Source: Lachnospiraceae bacterium
GTDB lineage: Bacteria > Bacillota > Clostridia > Lachnospirales > Lachnospiraceae
Assembly: GCA_017556805.1 (NCBI GenBank)
Contig: JAFYMC010000002.1
Span: 1 to 64,000, forward strand
Direction of reading: 5' to 3'
DNA length: 64,000 nucleotides
A program made the translations under genes and the position numbers. The notes under the pieces were generated by a model. It had not been told where the DNA came from and did no database searches. It was given only the letters and a program-made list of their open reading frames with translations. Shown piece after piece: positions 16,331 through 26,273 of the stretch. Every line of letters starts with the position of its first letter. Position 1 is the stretch's first letter.

Positions 16331-16570
16331 TTATCTCCGTTTTCTGCAGAAGAACACAACAATTCCGGCCAAAAGTATCACTCCGGCCACAGTAATCGGG
16401 ATTACGACATCCTTTGTATCGGTCGGTTTTACATCCGCCTCTGCCGTATCATAAAGGGTAAAATCCATCGTAATGTCATACAGCTCCGTTGCATTTTTAC
16501 GAATATTAATATCTTCTTTTATTCCGATTGCCATACGATGTCCGTTTATGACTACATACGGCGTTATATC
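16331..16570 (-). pseudogene. remnant of a surface protein C-terminus, in frame behind the Na/Pi transporter
   Basis: Directly after the TAA of the transporter (16571-16573) the same reading frame stays open for 79 codons to a stop at 16331. An internal ATG at 16534 would give 67 aa but has no good ribosome binding site. The end, with TDTKDVVIPI followed by a 17-residue hydrophobic helix and FFCRKRR, looks like a C-terminal wall/membrane anchor of a surface protein. The preceding part looks like a beta-strand domain (NATELYDITMDFTLYDT). The start of such a protein is absent. I read it as a 5'-truncated gene; a short expressed anchor protein or stop-codon readthrough are less likely. Confidence 0.5.
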
Positions 16571-18259
16571 TTAGTCCGTCAAATCCGGCTTCTTTACATC
16601 CGTCATAATGGAGAATGCTATGTTGGTGGAATGGTCCGCTACACGTTCGAGGTTAGACACCACATCGGTATAAATCATACCGGTCTCCGCATCGCACTCA
16701 CCGCGGGTTAAGCGATCTACATGTGCTTCCTGCAGCTGACGCTCAATCTCATCGATTTCTTCCTCTAATACAAGAATATCCCGAAGATGCTCCTCATGCT
16801 TCTTTTCGAACGCATCCAAGGAATACTGCAGTAATGTCTTGGTCTTCTCAAACATATCACGAATTGCTTCTTCCGCATACTTACTCATGCTCAAATTATC
16901 TTCAATCAACTGAGTCGCCGCATCCGCCATATTCTCTGCATGGTCACCGATACGTTCGATATCGTTTACCACATGGAACAAACCGCCCAGAAGCTTTCTA
17001 TCCTCTACCGGAAGGGACAACTGGTTTGCCTTTACCAAGTAGTTTGTAATCTGCTCGTTTAAGAAATTCACGGACTTTTCGGTCTCGTAAATCTCTGCGA
17101 TTACCTTTTCGTCCTTGGAGAACAATACATCAATACCCTTGGACAAGTTTGCGATAGCAATGTCCGCCATACGGGTCGTTTCTCCGATAATATTCGGAAG
17201 AGCTGCCGTGGTGGAGAATACACTGTTCTCGCCGATGAATTCCAAGTGCATATTGTCTGCCTTCTTGTCCTCGCCCGGAACAATCTTGTAGGTCAGCTTT
17301 ACAATCGGATTTACAAGCGGGAAACATACCAATACCTGGAATACCTTGAAAATCAAATGCGTGTTTGCAACGTCTCGGGCAATCTTTGCATTGACACCGT
17401 TTACATACACATCTTCTATACCCATAGCGGTGGAAATGGAAGTAATCATCGTTACAATCTGGTCTTTCAAGAAGAACAGTACTATCATAATTGCCGCAGA
17501 ACCGATAATATTTACAATAAAATGAATATGCGCCGCACGCTTGGCCATTTTCTTTCCGCCGATACTTGCCATAAGTGCGGATACACAGGAACCCATGTTA
17601 CATCCGAGAATAATAAAGAAGCAAATTTCTAACGGAATCAATCCCTGAGAAGCCATCAACAGTACAATACCGACCGTTGCGGAAGAACTCTGAAGCACTG
17701 CAGTAACGATAAAGCCCACAAATACCGCAAGGAACGGATTGGTTAAGGAACCGATTACATCCTTAATGACGGCGGATTCCTTTAATTCCGCCATACCGCC
17801 GGACATAACGCTCATACCGAAGAACAGCATACCGAAACCTAACACAACCTCACCGATACGCTTTACCATCGGCTGCTTAAAGAACATGACCATGACTACG
17901 CCGCCCATTAAGAAGAATGGAGCCACATCGCTTAAGTTAAATGCGATTAACTGTGCAGTAATGGTAGTACCGATATTTGCACCTAAAATAACACCGGCTG
18001 CCTGGAACAAATCCATCAATGTCGCATTTACAAAGCTGACAACCAATACCGTAGTTGCACTGGATGACTGAACAACTGCGGTAAATAAAATGCCCACAAG
18101 ACATCCGAGAAAACGATTTTTGGTCACTGCTTCCAAAATCTTACGAAGTCTGGCACCGGCCGCTTTTTCCAAGCCTTCGCTCATCAACTTCATACCGTAT
18201 AAAAAGAGTCCCAACCCTGCCGCCAATGCAATAACGACTTCAAATATCATACTGTTCAT
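16571..18259 (-). CDS. Na/Pi cotransporter family protein with PhoU domain
   Basis: 562 aa. It imports phosphate with sodium across the cell membrane. Two inverted transporter repeats are marked by QSSSA motifs (64-68 in VVQSSSATT and again near 190 in VLQSSSATVG). About 8-9 membrane segments fill residues 8-325. The C-terminal 200 residues form a helical PhoU-like domain (NDIERIGDHAENMADAA near 430, NLERVADHSTNIAFSIM at the end). AGGAGG precedes the ATG. It stands alone between ribF and ylxM, and its stop is followed in frame by a remnant. Confidence 0.93.
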   Translation of the reverse strand: MNSMIFEVVIALAAGLGLFLYGMKLMSEGLEKAAGARLRKILEAVTKNRFLGCLVGILFTAVVQSSSATTVLVVSFVNATLMDLFQAAGVILGANIGTTITAQLIAFNLSDVAPFFLMGGVVMVMFFKQPMVKRIGEVVLGFGMLFFGMSVMSGGMAELKESAVIKDVIGSLTNPFLAVFVGFIVTAVLQSSSATVGIVLLMASQGLIPLEICFFIILGCNMGSCVSALMASIGGKKMAKRAAHIHFIVNIIGSAAIMIVLFFLKDQIVTMITSISTAMGIEDVYVNGVNAKIARDVANTHLIFKVFQVLVCFPLVNPIVKLTYKIVPGEDKKADNMHLEFIGENSVFSTTAALPNIIGETTRMADIAIANLSKGIDVLFSKDEKVIAEIYETEKSVNFLNEQITNYLVKANQLSLPVEDRKLLGGLFHVVNDIERIGDHAENMADAATQLIEDNLSMSKYAEEAIRDMFEKTKTLLQYSLDAFEKKHEEHLRDILVLEEEIDEIERQLQEAHVDRLTRGECDAETGMIYTDVVSNLERVADHSTNIAFSIMTDVKKPDLTD

Positions 18260-18327
18260 GTTTTCCTCCTCTTATGTAGCTCTCACATTGTCATAAAAAA
18301 AACGAACACTATTATTTTAAATGATTC

Positions 18328-19242
18328 TTACAAATTTTTCAAGTAGCCTTTTGCATTCTTTACATCTTCTTTCATTGCACCTTGTAAAGAATCCACATCC
18401 GGGAATTTACGTTCCTGGCGTAAAAACGTTAAAAACTGTACTTCCACCTGTTTTCCGTACAAATCTCCTTCATAGGAAAACAAATGAGTCTCCACACTTA
18501 CTTGCTCGTCCGAATCCACTGTCGGTCTGAGTCCGATATTGGTAATTCCGTCAAACCACTGTCCGTCTACCTTTGTCCTCGTCACATATACTCCGTAAAC
18601 AGGTAATAATTTTTCTCCGGACGGAATCAGGTTCATGGTAGGAAATCCGAGGGTTCTTCCCAGCTTTTTTCCGTGAAGTACTTCTCCGAATACCGCATAG
18701 GGACGTCCTAAAAGTTCATTGGCCTCTGCCACTTTCCCTTCTGCCAACAGTCCGCGAATTCCGGTGCTACTGATACGTACGCTCTCCTCGGTTACCTTCG
18801 GAACACACACGGTCCGATAGCCGTAGGTTTCCTCCAGCGCCCGCAACAACGCCACATCGCCTTCCCGGCCTTTTCCGAACCGAAAATCCTCACCAGCCAC
18901 AATGACCTTTGCCTGTAACTTCTTACAAAGAAGCTCTGCTACAAACTGCTCCGCCGTCATCTCCCGCATGGCTTCGTCCAAAAGATACTCCGCCAACACG
19001 TCGATGCCCATGGATTCACAAAGCTTACGCTGTTCTTCCTTGGTATAAATCACCTTACGTCCAGTATCTACTGCTGTAGAAAACGTAACCACACAGGACG
19101 CAAGTCCTCTTTCTTTCTCTTTTAAAACCGCCGAAAGCAAACTTCGGTGCCCCAGATGAAATCCGTCAAACTTTCCTACCGTAACCGCAGTTTGTACCGG
19201 AACATATTCGGATTGTTTTGTTATTCTTAGCAACGGAATCAC
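18328..19242 (-). CDS. ribF: bifunctional riboflavin kinase/FAD synthetase
   Basis: 304 aa. The N-terminal nucleotidyltransferase domain shows GKFDGFHLGHRSLL (about residue 22) and the ISSTGIRGLLAEG motif (about 155); it makes FAD from FMN. The C-terminal flavokinase domain starts near 180 (LHGKKLGRTLGFPTMNL) and makes FMN from riboflavin. It lies 11 bases after truB, the usual order. Confidence 0.96.
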   Translation of the reverse strand: MIPLLRITKQSEYVPVQTAVTVGKFDGFHLGHRSLLSAVLKEKERGLASCVVTFSTAVDTGRKVIYTKEEQRKLCESMGIDVLAEYLLDEAMREMTAEQFVAELLCKKLQAKVIVAGEDFRFGKGREGDVALLRALEETYGYRTVCVPKVTEESVRISSTGIRGLLAEGKVAEANELLGRPYAVFGEVLHGKKLGRTLGFPTMNLIPSGEKLLPVYGVYVTRTKVDGQWFDGITNIGLRPTVDSDEQVSVETHLFSYEGDLYGKQVEVQFLTFLRQERKFPDVDSLQGAMKEDVKNAKGYLKNL

Positions 19243-19253
19243 CTTCCTTCGGA

Positions 19254-20168
19254 TTAAGGTAAAAACATTTTTTCCGGCTGTAACTGTTTTCTTGCCTTAC
19301 GATACAGATACAAACCGATTATTTTTTCTGCACTGTCATACACACGGAATCCGTCTCCGTCCACAGGATTGATTGTCTCGGACAACATGGATAGTTCCAA
19401 CTGGTTTCCGTTATACAAATATTTTTCGAACTCCGGTACTACATGTACTGCCGGATACTTCATCAAAAAGGAATCAATCGGCAGGATAATCTCTGAAAGA
19501 CGATCTTCGTCACGTGCCTGCTCCACTTCCGCAAGGGTCAATGCCGTTTCAATGGTGAACGCCCCCGCCTGCGTCCGTACAAGAGACTGCATGCATGCTC
19601 CGCATCCCAATGCATCGCCCATATCCCGAAGCAAACTACGGATATAAGTGCCCTTGGAACAACGTACCCGAAGCGTCACCGTCTTTACATAGCCTTCCGC
19701 ATCCTTCGTAAAAGCAAGCGGGGTGTTTTCAAAAATTTCCACCTCGCGAGGCTTTCGTTCGATTTCCTTTCCTTCTCTGGCCAGCTCATACAAACGTTTC
19801 CCGTCCACCTTTAATGCGGAATACATCGGCGGCACCTGCCCATAGACACCGGTAAACTTTTCTGCCATCGCCCGAATTTCTTCTTCGGTAACTCTCGCCT
19901 TTGTTTCTGAAAGAACCGTTCCGGTCATGTCTTCCGTATCCGTAGTAACACCGAGAAGCATTACCGCTTCGTAAGCCTTTTCTTTATCCAGAAGCAATTC
20001 GCAAAGCTTGGTAGCCTTCCCGATGCAAACCGGAAGCACTCCGGTAGCCTGGGGATCCAGCGTGCCCGTATGGCCCATTCTTCGCTCCTTTAATATACCC
20101 CGGAGTTTAGCCACCACGTCAAAGGACGTATAGCCTGCTTCTTTATAAATATTTACTATTCCGTCCAT
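19254..20168 (-). CDS. truB: tRNA pseudouridine-55 synthase
   Basis: 304 aa. It converts U55 of the T-loop in tRNA to pseudouridine. MDGIVNIYKEAGYTSFDVV is the family start; the catalytic aspartate is in MGHTGTLDPQATGVLPV (about residue 38). RCSKGTYIRSLLRDMG near 168 is a further family motif. Part of the nusA-infB-rbfA-nrnA-truB-ribF string. Confidence 0.97.
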   Translation of the reverse strand: MDGIVNIYKEAGYTSFDVVAKLRGILKERRMGHTGTLDPQATGVLPVCIGKATKLCELLLDKEKAYEAVMLLGVTTDTEDMTGTVLSETKARVTEEEIRAMAEKFTGVYGQVPPMYSALKVDGKRLYELAREGKEIERKPREVEIFENTPLAFTKDAEGYVKTVTLRVRCSKGTYIRSLLRDMGDALGCGACMQSLVRTQAGAFTIETALTLAEVEQARDEDRLSEIILPIDSFLMKYPAVHVVPEFEKYLYNGNQLELSMLSETINPVDGDGFRVYDSAEKIIGLYLYRKARKQLQPEKMFLP

Positions 20169-20177
20169 GCACCGCTC

Positions 20178-21137
20178 CTATTCCGAATATTCCTTCAGCT
20201 GATGCTCGATTTGTCCGGAAAGATTGTTAATTACATCATGCATGGAACCGTTCATAGTACAGCCAGCCGCCATCTTATGACCGCCGCCGCCGAACAGACA
20301 GCAGATTTTACTCACATCCACTTTGCCGTTGGACCGCATGCTGACCTTATAGTTCTGCACGCCTTCTTCTCTGACCAGGATTGCAACCTCAACCCCCGCT
20401 GTTACCCTGAGCTGGTCGATAATGCCGTCCAAGTCCGCCGGTACCGCACCGTAGAGCTGCATCATTTTCTGGGATACACAGGAGAAAATAATCGCCCCGT
20501 CCAGCATGAGAATACTCTCCAGCAAACAACGTCCCAAAATCTGATTCTGCATATAAGTCTTGCGATAAAAAGAATCATCGATGACCTGAGATGCGGAAAC
20601 GCCCTTTGTAAGAAGCATTCCTGCGGTATCCATAGTCTTTCGGGAGGTGTTGGAGTGCTTAAACACACCGGTATCGTGTACAATTCCCAGATACAAACAC
20701 TCTGCCGTCTCTTTGCTGATACAGGAATCCTCGAAAAATCCGCACAACACTTCACAGGTAGAACTGGCATCTCCTTCTACATGGTTATACTCCGCAAACA
20801 TCGTATTACTGATATGATGATCTATACTCACCGTGTGGGTTGCGGAAAGGAATAGTTCCTCCGTAAATCCCAAACGGTCTCTGCTGCCGCAATCCAGAGC
20901 AATAAACAGGTCATACGTCCCTGCATTCTCCGTGGACTGCTTTGCACATTCCCGGTTTTTCAGGAAGGAAAACGCTGCCGGAACCGACTCCAGATACACA
21001 TCAATCTGCTTATCCTTCATATTTTCATTTAAATAATTGTATAACCCGAGACAGGAACCCACGCAATCGCCGTCCGGACGCACATGGCCTGCAATTGCGA
21101 TTGTTTTTGCCTCACTTACAATCTGTAATAAATTCAA
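20178..21137 (-). CDS. nrnA: DHH-family bifunctional oligoribonuclease/pAp phosphatase
   Basis: 319 aa. It degrades very short RNAs and removes the 3'-phosphate of pAp. I place the start at a TTG (21135-21137) because AAAGGAGGGGG lies 6 bases before it and the protein then begins LNLLQIVSEAKTIAIAGHVRPDGD, as in the family. A longer in-frame ATG start at 21197 would add residues before that ribosome binding site. Catalytic motifs are HVRPDGDCVGS (about 19), ALDCGS (about 82), SIDHHIS (about 105), and the DHHA1 end GGGGHKMAAG. Confidence 0.93.
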   Translation of the reverse strand: MNLLQIVSEAKTIAIAGHVRPDGDCVGSCLGLYNYLNENMKDKQIDVYLESVPAAFSFLKNRECAKQSTENAGTYDLFIALDCGSRDRLGFTEELFLSATHTVSIDHHISNTMFAEYNHVEGDASSTCEVLCGFFEDSCISKETAECLYLGIVHDTGVFKHSNTSRKTMDTAGMLLTKGVSASQVIDDSFYRKTYMQNQILGRCLLESILMLDGAIIFSCVSQKMMQLYGAVPADLDGIIDQLRVTAGVEVAILVREEGVQNYKVSMRSNGKVDVSKICCLFGGGGHKMAAGCTMNGSMHDVINNLSGQIEHQLKEYSE

Positions 21138-21207
21138 GGCATCCCCCTCCTTTATCGAACATGACGCCCGTTCCCCCTTACGCGGAAACGAGCGCATTTC
21201 TCTCTTC

Positions 21208-21600
21208 TTATTCTTCTTCCGTCTCTTCCTCGTCGGAACGGTCCGGAAGCTGTGCGGTCACGTCATCAATTAACTTTGACATGGACACACCGTACGCAAT
21301 GGAGCGGTCTCCCACAAAGGTCAGCTCCGGCGTATTTCTTAAATTCAAAGACTTCGCCAGCTTGGAACGAAGGTGGGAAGCCGCACTCTTTAAGCCCTTT
21401 AAGGTGTTTGCGATAGCTTCCTCATCGCCCAATACGCTGATATAAATCTTTGCCGTCTTTAAATCCGGTGCCACCTCCGCCGCAACCACCGAAGTAAGCG
21501 GATGGATGCGCGGGTCTTTGCACTCCTCACGGATTAAGGTGCTGAGTTCTCTCTGGACCTCAGCATTAATCCGCGTATTTTTTACACTGTTTTTTCTCAT
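21208..21600 (-). CDS. rbfA: ribosome-binding factor A
   Basis: 130 aa. A small KH-fold protein that binds the 30S subunit during 16S maturation. Typical segments are RINAEVQRELSTLIREECKDPRI at the start and LKTAKIYISVLGDEEA in the middle. Its ATG overlaps the infB stop by one base (TAATG), so the two are probably translationally coupled. The acidic tail (DRSDEEETEEE) is lineage-variable. Confidence 0.95.
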   Translation of the reverse strand: MRKNSVKNTRINAEVQRELSTLIREECKDPRIHPLTSVVAAEVAPDLKTAKIYISVLGDEEAIANTLKGLKSAASHLRSKLAKSLNLRNTPELTFVGDRSIAYGVSMSKLIDDVTAQLPDRSDEEETEEE

Positions 21601-24482
21601 TATCTCGGTACCTCTTCCATGACATAAAGCTCAATCTGGTCAAACTCCTGCAGATCATTGAACTTCTCGAATACAAGACCGCACTCGTAGCCGGTTGCCA
21701 CTTCCTTTACATCGTCCTTGAAACGCTTTAAGGAAGCCAGCTCGCCTTCAAAAATCTGCTCGCCTTCACGGGTAATACGAGCCTTACAGCCACGTACAAT
21801 CTTACCGTCAAGTACGTAAGAACCTGCAATCATACCAAGGCCGGATGCCTTAAATACCTGGCGAACCTCCGCATGACCGATTACCTTTTCTACAAATACC
21901 GGGTCAAGCATACCCTTCATTGCTGCCTCTACATCCTCGATTGCATTGTAGATGACACGATACAATCTGATGTCTACCTTCTCGCGATCCGCCATTTCCT
22001 TTGCCTGATTATCCGGCTTGATATTGAAGCCGATGATAATTGCATTGGATGCACTCGCAAGGGTAACGTCGGACTCGTTTACCGCACCTACACCGCTATG
22101 GATAATACGGATAGCAACTTCTTCGTTGCTAAGCTTAAGAAGACTTTGCTTCACAGCCTCAACAGAACCCTGTACATCGGCCTTAACAATAAGGTTGAGT
22201 TCCTTAATGTTACCCGCCTGAATCTGGGAGAACAATCCGTCAAGGGAAAGCTTTGCCTTTGTATCCGCAATGAGACGCTCCTTACCCTGTGCAATAAATG
22301 CTTCCGCAATATTTCTTGCTTCCTTCTCATTCTCGCATGCCATAACGATTTCACCGGCATTCGGAACTTCGTTCAAACCTAAAATCTCAACCGGAGTAGA
22401 CGGCGTTGCTTCCTTTACTCTGCGGCCCTTATCATCCATCATGGCACGTACTTTACCGTATGCGGAACCGATAGCAACAATATCACCCACATGAAGGGTA
22501 CCCTTCTGTACGAGAATGGTTGCAACCGGACCCTTGCCCTTATCCAGCTGTGCCTCAATTACGAGACCTCTTGCCTTACGGTTCGGATTTGCCTTTAACT
22601 CACACATTTCTGCGGTAAGAAGTACCATTTCAAGAAGCTGGTTGATACCTTCCTTCGTATGTGCGGATACCGGTACGAAAATGGTGTCACCGCCCCAGTC
22701 TTCCGCTACTAACTCGTGCTCGGTAAGCTCCTGCTTTACGCGCTCTACGTTTGCACTCGGCTTATCAATCTTATTTACCGCAACGATAATCTGGATACCT
22801 GCGGCCTTTGCATGGTTAATTGCCTCTACGGTCTGCGGCATTACACCGTCATCCGCAGCAACTACTAAAATCGCGATATCCGTAGACTTCGCACCACGCA
22901 TACGCATGGAAGTAAATGCTTCATGTCCCGGAGTATCAAGGAACGTAATGTGCTCGCCGTTTACCTCAACGGTATACGCACCGATATGCTGGGTAATACC
23001 GCCTGCCTCACGAGAGGTAACATTTGCCTCACGGATGGCATCCAGTAAGGAAGTCTTACCGTGGTCAACGTGACCCATTACACAGACTACCGGCGGACGC
23101 TTCTCCATTAAGCTTTCGTCTTCCTCAGCCTCCTTAAGAAGCTCCTCTACGATATTAACCTTAACTTCCTTCTCTGCGATACAATCATATTCCAAAGCGA
23201 TTTCTTCCGCTTCCTCAAAGGTAATTTCCTGATTAATGGAAACCATCTTACCTGCAAGGAACAACTTCTTTACCAAAGCGGATGCCGGCTGTTTTAATTT
23301 ATCAGCCAGTTCCTTTACGGTAATCACTTCCGGAACTACGATGGACTTAATCTCTTCCTCTACCGGCTTTACTACTTCCGGCTTAATGAAAGCACCCTTA
23401 CGATTCGGGTCCTTCTTCTTTAACATCTTCTCCATGGAAGCATCTTCCATCTCGCGATCCTTCTTCTTTTCTCTTTCCTTATCGCGGTCACGATGGCTGA
23501 ATGCTGCCACTCTTTGCTCCTTCGTCAACTCATTGGCGAAATCTGCCTTGATACTGCTTGCAGCACCGCTTCTGCCATCATTACGGCCACGTGCTGCCGG
23601 ACGCTTCTGTACTGCATCCTTATCCGCATCCTTATCAAAGAAACGGTCCTTATTAAATCCACCGTTCTGCGGTCTTGCGCCCATGCCGCCTTGCGGTCTC
23701 TGACCCTGCGGTCTGTCGCCGAATCTTCTTTCGCCTTGCGGACGGTCTCCCTGCGGACGATTTCCCTGCGGGCGGTCTCCGTATCTGCGCTCACCCTGCG
23801 GACGGTCTCCCTGCGGACGATTTCCCTGTGGGCGGTCTCCGTATCTGCGTTCTCCCTGCGGACGCTCTCCCTGCGGACGCTCTCCCTGCGGGCGATTTCC
23901 CTGCGGACGGTCTCCGTATCTGCGCTCTCCCTGCGGACGGTCTCCCTGCGGACGATTTCCCTGCGGGCGGTCTCCGTATCTGCGCTCTCCCTGCGGACGC
24001 TCTCCCTGCGGACGCTGATTCTGTGCCTGAGCTGCCTTTTCCGCAGCCTTTGCTGCCTGACGCTCTGCCTGCTGCACATATACATTACCTAAAATATTGA
24101 TACGCGGCTCATCCTTCTTTTCCACCGATGCCGCTTCCTTCTTCTCATCCGGCTTTTCAACCTTTTCTTCCTTTTTCTCTGCCGGTGCTGCCTCCTTCTT
24201 TTCTTCTGCCGGCTTCTTCTCGGTTACCGGCTTAGCCTTGATCTCGGTCTTCTTTACCGGCTTCTTCTCTGCGTCATCCTTCTTTGCGGAATCGGTACTC
24301 GTTCCCACATCCAGCTTTCCGCCGTTAATGGATACAATACCACGAATCATGGAAATCTGCTTTTCATCCAGATTGCTGGAATGACTTTTGATTTCAAGAC
24401 CGAATCCGTTCAGATAACTTATAATGTCCTTACTCGGGATATCTAATTCCTTTGCAAGTTCACTTACCCTCATTTTTGCCAT
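21600..24482 (-). CDS. infB: translation initiation factor IF-2
   Basis: 960 aa. This GTPase brings initiator tRNA to the ribosome. The ATG at 24482 ([19 protein letters not shown]) follows GGAGG. The IF2-N subdomain comes first, then a lysine/alanine/glutamate-rich linker (50-150), then a repeat tract of [20 protein letters not shown] units (about 157-264), a second IF2-N (about 385), and the GTPase domain with [14 protein letters not shown] (about 465), DTPGHEAF and NKIDKP. The C-terminal domains are complete. The repetitive linker is far more regular than in most IF-2 proteins. Confidence 0.97.
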   Translation of the reverse strand: MAKMRVSELAKELDIPSKDIISYLNGFGLEIKSHSSNLDEKQISMIRGIVSINGGKLDVGTSTDSAKKDDAEKKPVKKTEIKAKPVTEKKPAEEKKEAAPAEKKEEKVEKPDEKKEAASVEKKDEPRINILGNVYVQQAERQAAKAAEKAAQAQNQRPQGERPQGERRYGDRPQGNRPQGDRPQGERRYGDRPQGNRPQGERPQGERPQGERRYGDRPQGNRPQGDRPQGERRYGDRPQGNRPQGDRPQGERRFGDRPQGQRPQGGMGARPQNGGFNKDRFFDKDADKDAVQKRPAARGRNDGRSGAASSIKADFANELTKEQRVAAFSHRDRDKEREKKKDREMEDASMEKMLKKKDPNRKGAFIKPEVVKPVEEEIKSIVVPEVITVKELADKLKQPASALVKKLFLAGKMVSINQEITFEEAEEIALEYDCIAEKEVKVNIVEELLKEAEEDESLMEKRPPVVCVMGHVDHGKTSLLDAIREANVTSREAGGITQHIGAYTVEVNGEHITFLDTPGHEAFTSMRMRGAKSTDIAILVVAADDGVMPQTVEAINHAKAAGIQIIVAVNKIDKPSANVERVKQELTEHELVAEDWGGDTIFVPVSAHTKEGINQLLEMVLLTAEMCELKANPNRKARGLVIEAQLDKGKGPVATILVQKGTLHVGDIVAIGSAYGKVRAMMDDKGRRVKEATPSTPVEILGLNEVPNAGEIVMACENEKEARNIAEAFIAQGKERLIADTKAKLSLDGLFSQIQAGNIKELNLIVKADVQGSVEAVKQSLLKLSNEEVAIRIIHSGVGAVNESDVTLASASNAIIIGFNIKPDNQAKEMADREKVDIRLYRVIYNAIEDVEAAMKGMLDPVFVEKVIGHAEVRQVFKASGLGMIAGSYVLDGKIVRGCKARITREGEQIFEGELASLKRFKDDVKEVATGYECGLVFEKFNDLQEFDQIELYVMEEVPR
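23690..24012. repeat. tandem repeat tract inside infB
   Basis: Units of 12-51 bases built from CCCTGCGGACG(G/C)TCT and the CCGTATCTGCG block are repeated about 20 times. They encode the QGxRPQG and GDRPQGNR peptide repeats. The tract is prone to slippage, so copy number probably varies between strains. It keeps several alternative frames open by chance. Confidence 0.85.
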
Positions 24483-24489
24483 GTATGTT

Positions 24490-24849
24490 TTACCTCCGTC
24501 GTTGATCCTCATGTTCTAAAAATGCCAGTTGTTTCATAATTGCCGTTGCCAGTCCGGTATCCGTAATGGCCAACGACGCGCGGAACTCTTTTCCCATTGC
24601 GTGCCCCAGTTCATCCTTTCCGCCGAACAGATAAACCGGTACGGAATAGTAAGTTGCACTGTCGATAAACTTCTTTTTCGTATTGGCGGAAGCCTCTTCG
24701 GAAACCAAAATCAATTCCGCTTTCCGCTCCTGAATTGCTTTTTCCGTTAAAAACTCACCTGCCGCAGCCTTTCCGGCCTTCTGGGCCAATCCGATATAGG
24801 AGTAAATCTTCTTCGATACAGCCTCACGCATTGCTTCTTCATTCTGCAT
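24490..24849 (-). CDS. ylxQ: YlxQ, L7Ae/L30e-family ribosomal protein-like
   Basis: 119 aa. A kink-turn RNA-binding fold: [21 protein letters not shown] (about 13) and the strand [18 protein letters not shown] (about 44). It lies between ylxR and infB, which is its conserved place in Firmicutes. Its start overlaps the ylxR stop by 11 bases. A second in-frame ATG at 24831 is an alternative start. Its role is RNA binding; the target is not known. Confidence 0.92.
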   Translation of the reverse strand: MQNEEAMREAVSKKIYSYIGLAQKAGKAAAGEFLTEKAIQERKAELILVSEEASANTKKKFIDSATYYSVPVYLFGGKDELGHAMGKEFRASLAITDTGLATAIMKQLAFLEHEDQRRR

Positions 24850-25108
24850 TGCCGTCCGTCAACTCCTTTTCCAATGCTTCGTACACCTCTGTCGGAATCG
24901 CACACTGTAAGGAACGTTCCAGTCCTTTGCTCTTTCTGGCTTTCCTGAAACACTCTATCTGATTACAGAGATAAGCACCTCGACCGTTCTTTTTCCCTGT
25001 TACATCTAATACTATAGTGTCCTCCGGCGTTTTTAATACACGAATCAATTCTTTTTTTGTCTTCATCTCACCGCAACCGGTACATTTACGAAGCGGAATT
25101 TTCTTCAT
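24839..25108 (-). CDS. ylxR: YlxR (DUF448) RNA-binding protein
   Basis: 89 aa. The family signature is complete: IPLRKCTGCGEMKTKKELIR at residues 4-23 and GKKNGRGAYLC near 43. It belongs to the nusA-ylxR-ylxQ-infB string. In some bacteria it affects RNase P or transcription; that is outside knowledge and not visible here. Confidence 0.94.
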   Translation of the reverse strand: MKKIPLRKCTGCGEMKTKKELIRVLKTPEDTIVLDVTGKKNGRGAYLCNQIECFRKARKSKGLERSLQCAIPTEVYEALEKELTDGNAE

Positions 25109-25126
25109 CTACATCAATCCCTTCTT

Positions 25127-26242
25127 CTATTCTTCGCCCATCCAGTTGCCCATGTCGTCGTAATATCCGGTATTTGCCTTCTTCTTCGGCTTTGCTGCAC
25201 CGCCCTGTGCAAGCTCGGACTTAATGTCAATCTTGTAGCCGGTCAATCTTGCCGCAAGTCTTGCGTTCTGACCCTCTCTACCGATGGCAAGAGATAACTG
25301 ATAATCCGGAACGATAACCTGTGCGGTACGTTCCTCGGTATCTACGGTTACGGAAACTACCTTTGCCGGGCTTAATGCGTTCTCGATCAATACTTCCGGG
25401 TCGTCGCTCCAGGTAATGATATCAATCTTCTCACCGCGAAGCTCATTTACGATAGCGTTTACGCGGGAACCGTTTACACCGACACATGCACCTACCGGAT
25501 CAACATTCGCATCATTGGACTTCACCGCCATCTTCGTTCTGGAACCCGCATCACGGGATACCGCCTTAATCTCAACCACGCCGTCGCGAATCTCGGTTAC
25601 TTCCTCCTCAAAGAGACGCTTTACCAGTTCCGGATGGGAACGGGATACGGTAACACGCGGTCCCTTGGTGGTTTCCTTTACTTCCATCACGTACACCTTG
25701 ATACGATCGTTCGGACGATATACCTCGCCGCGAATCTGCTCGCTCTCCATAAGGATTGCTTCGCACTTACCTAAGTTTACGCTAAGGTTGTTGCCGAGAT
25801 ATCTCTGCACCACACCGGTAACAACCTCTCTCTGCTTTTCGCTGTACTGGGTGTAAATTGCCTTACGCTCTTCTTCACGAATCTTCTGCACCACTACCTG
25901 CTTTGCCTTCTGCGCTGCGATACGGCCGAAGTTCTTCGGGGTAACCTCGATATTTACGATATCACCGATTTCATACTTTTCTGCCGGGAACTTAATGGCT
26001 GCTTCCGCAAGAGAAATCTCTTCTACTTCGTCCTCAACCTCTTCCACAACTCTCTTTTCCGCCCAAACTACAACCTCACCGGTCTTGCGGTCGATATTTA
26101 CCTTAATATTATCTGCCTTACCATAGTTATTCTTGCACGCTGCAATCAAAGAATTCTCGATTGCCTCCAACAAAATATCCTTGCTGATTCCTTTCTCCTT
26201 TTCCAACAGGTTTAATGCCTCAATTAATTCCTTTGCGTCCAT
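25127..26242 (-). CDS. nusA: transcription termination/antitermination protein NusA
   Basis: 371 aa, the short Firmicute form. It has the N-terminal RNA-polymerase-binding domain (1-130), an S1 domain (VTGVVQRYLGNNLSVNLG, about 137) and two KH domains (GACVGVNGSRVNAIVNELRGE near 237, SLAIGREGQNARLAARLTGY near 318). No C-terminal acidic repeats are present. It follows rimP and heads the infB operon. Confidence 0.97.
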   Translation of the reverse strand: MDAKELIEALNLLEKEKGISKDILLEAIENSLIAACKNNYGKADNIKVNIDRKTGEVVVWAEKRVVEEVEDEVEEISLAEAAIKFPAEKYEIGDIVNIEVTPKNFGRIAAQKAKQVVVQKIREEERKAIYTQYSEKQREVVTGVVQRYLGNNLSVNLGKCEAILMESEQIRGEVYRPNDRIKVYVMEVKETTKGPRVTVSRSHPELVKRLFEEEVTEIRDGVVEIKAVSRDAGSRTKMAVKSNDANVDPVGACVGVNGSRVNAIVNELRGEKIDIITWSDDPEVLIENALSPAKVVSVTVDTEERTAQVIVPDYQLSLAIGREGQNARLAARLTGYKIDIKSELAQGGAAKPKKKANTGYYDDMGNWMGEE

Positions 26243-26273
26243 AATATCCTCCTTATCGTTTTTTGTTCTTAAA

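Noticed and set aside
18290..18327. Possible terminator after ribF, with a run of eight T on the minus strand.
   Set aside because: The preceding sequence forms only a weak, AT-rich, interrupted stem.
23493..24100. Long open frames of 141-199 codons on both strands opposite infB, rich in SLRTLSL or RRESVRRE repeats.
   Set aside because: They are frame shadows of the infB repeat tract; their peptides are artefacts of the same DNA repeats and they lack ribosome binding sites.
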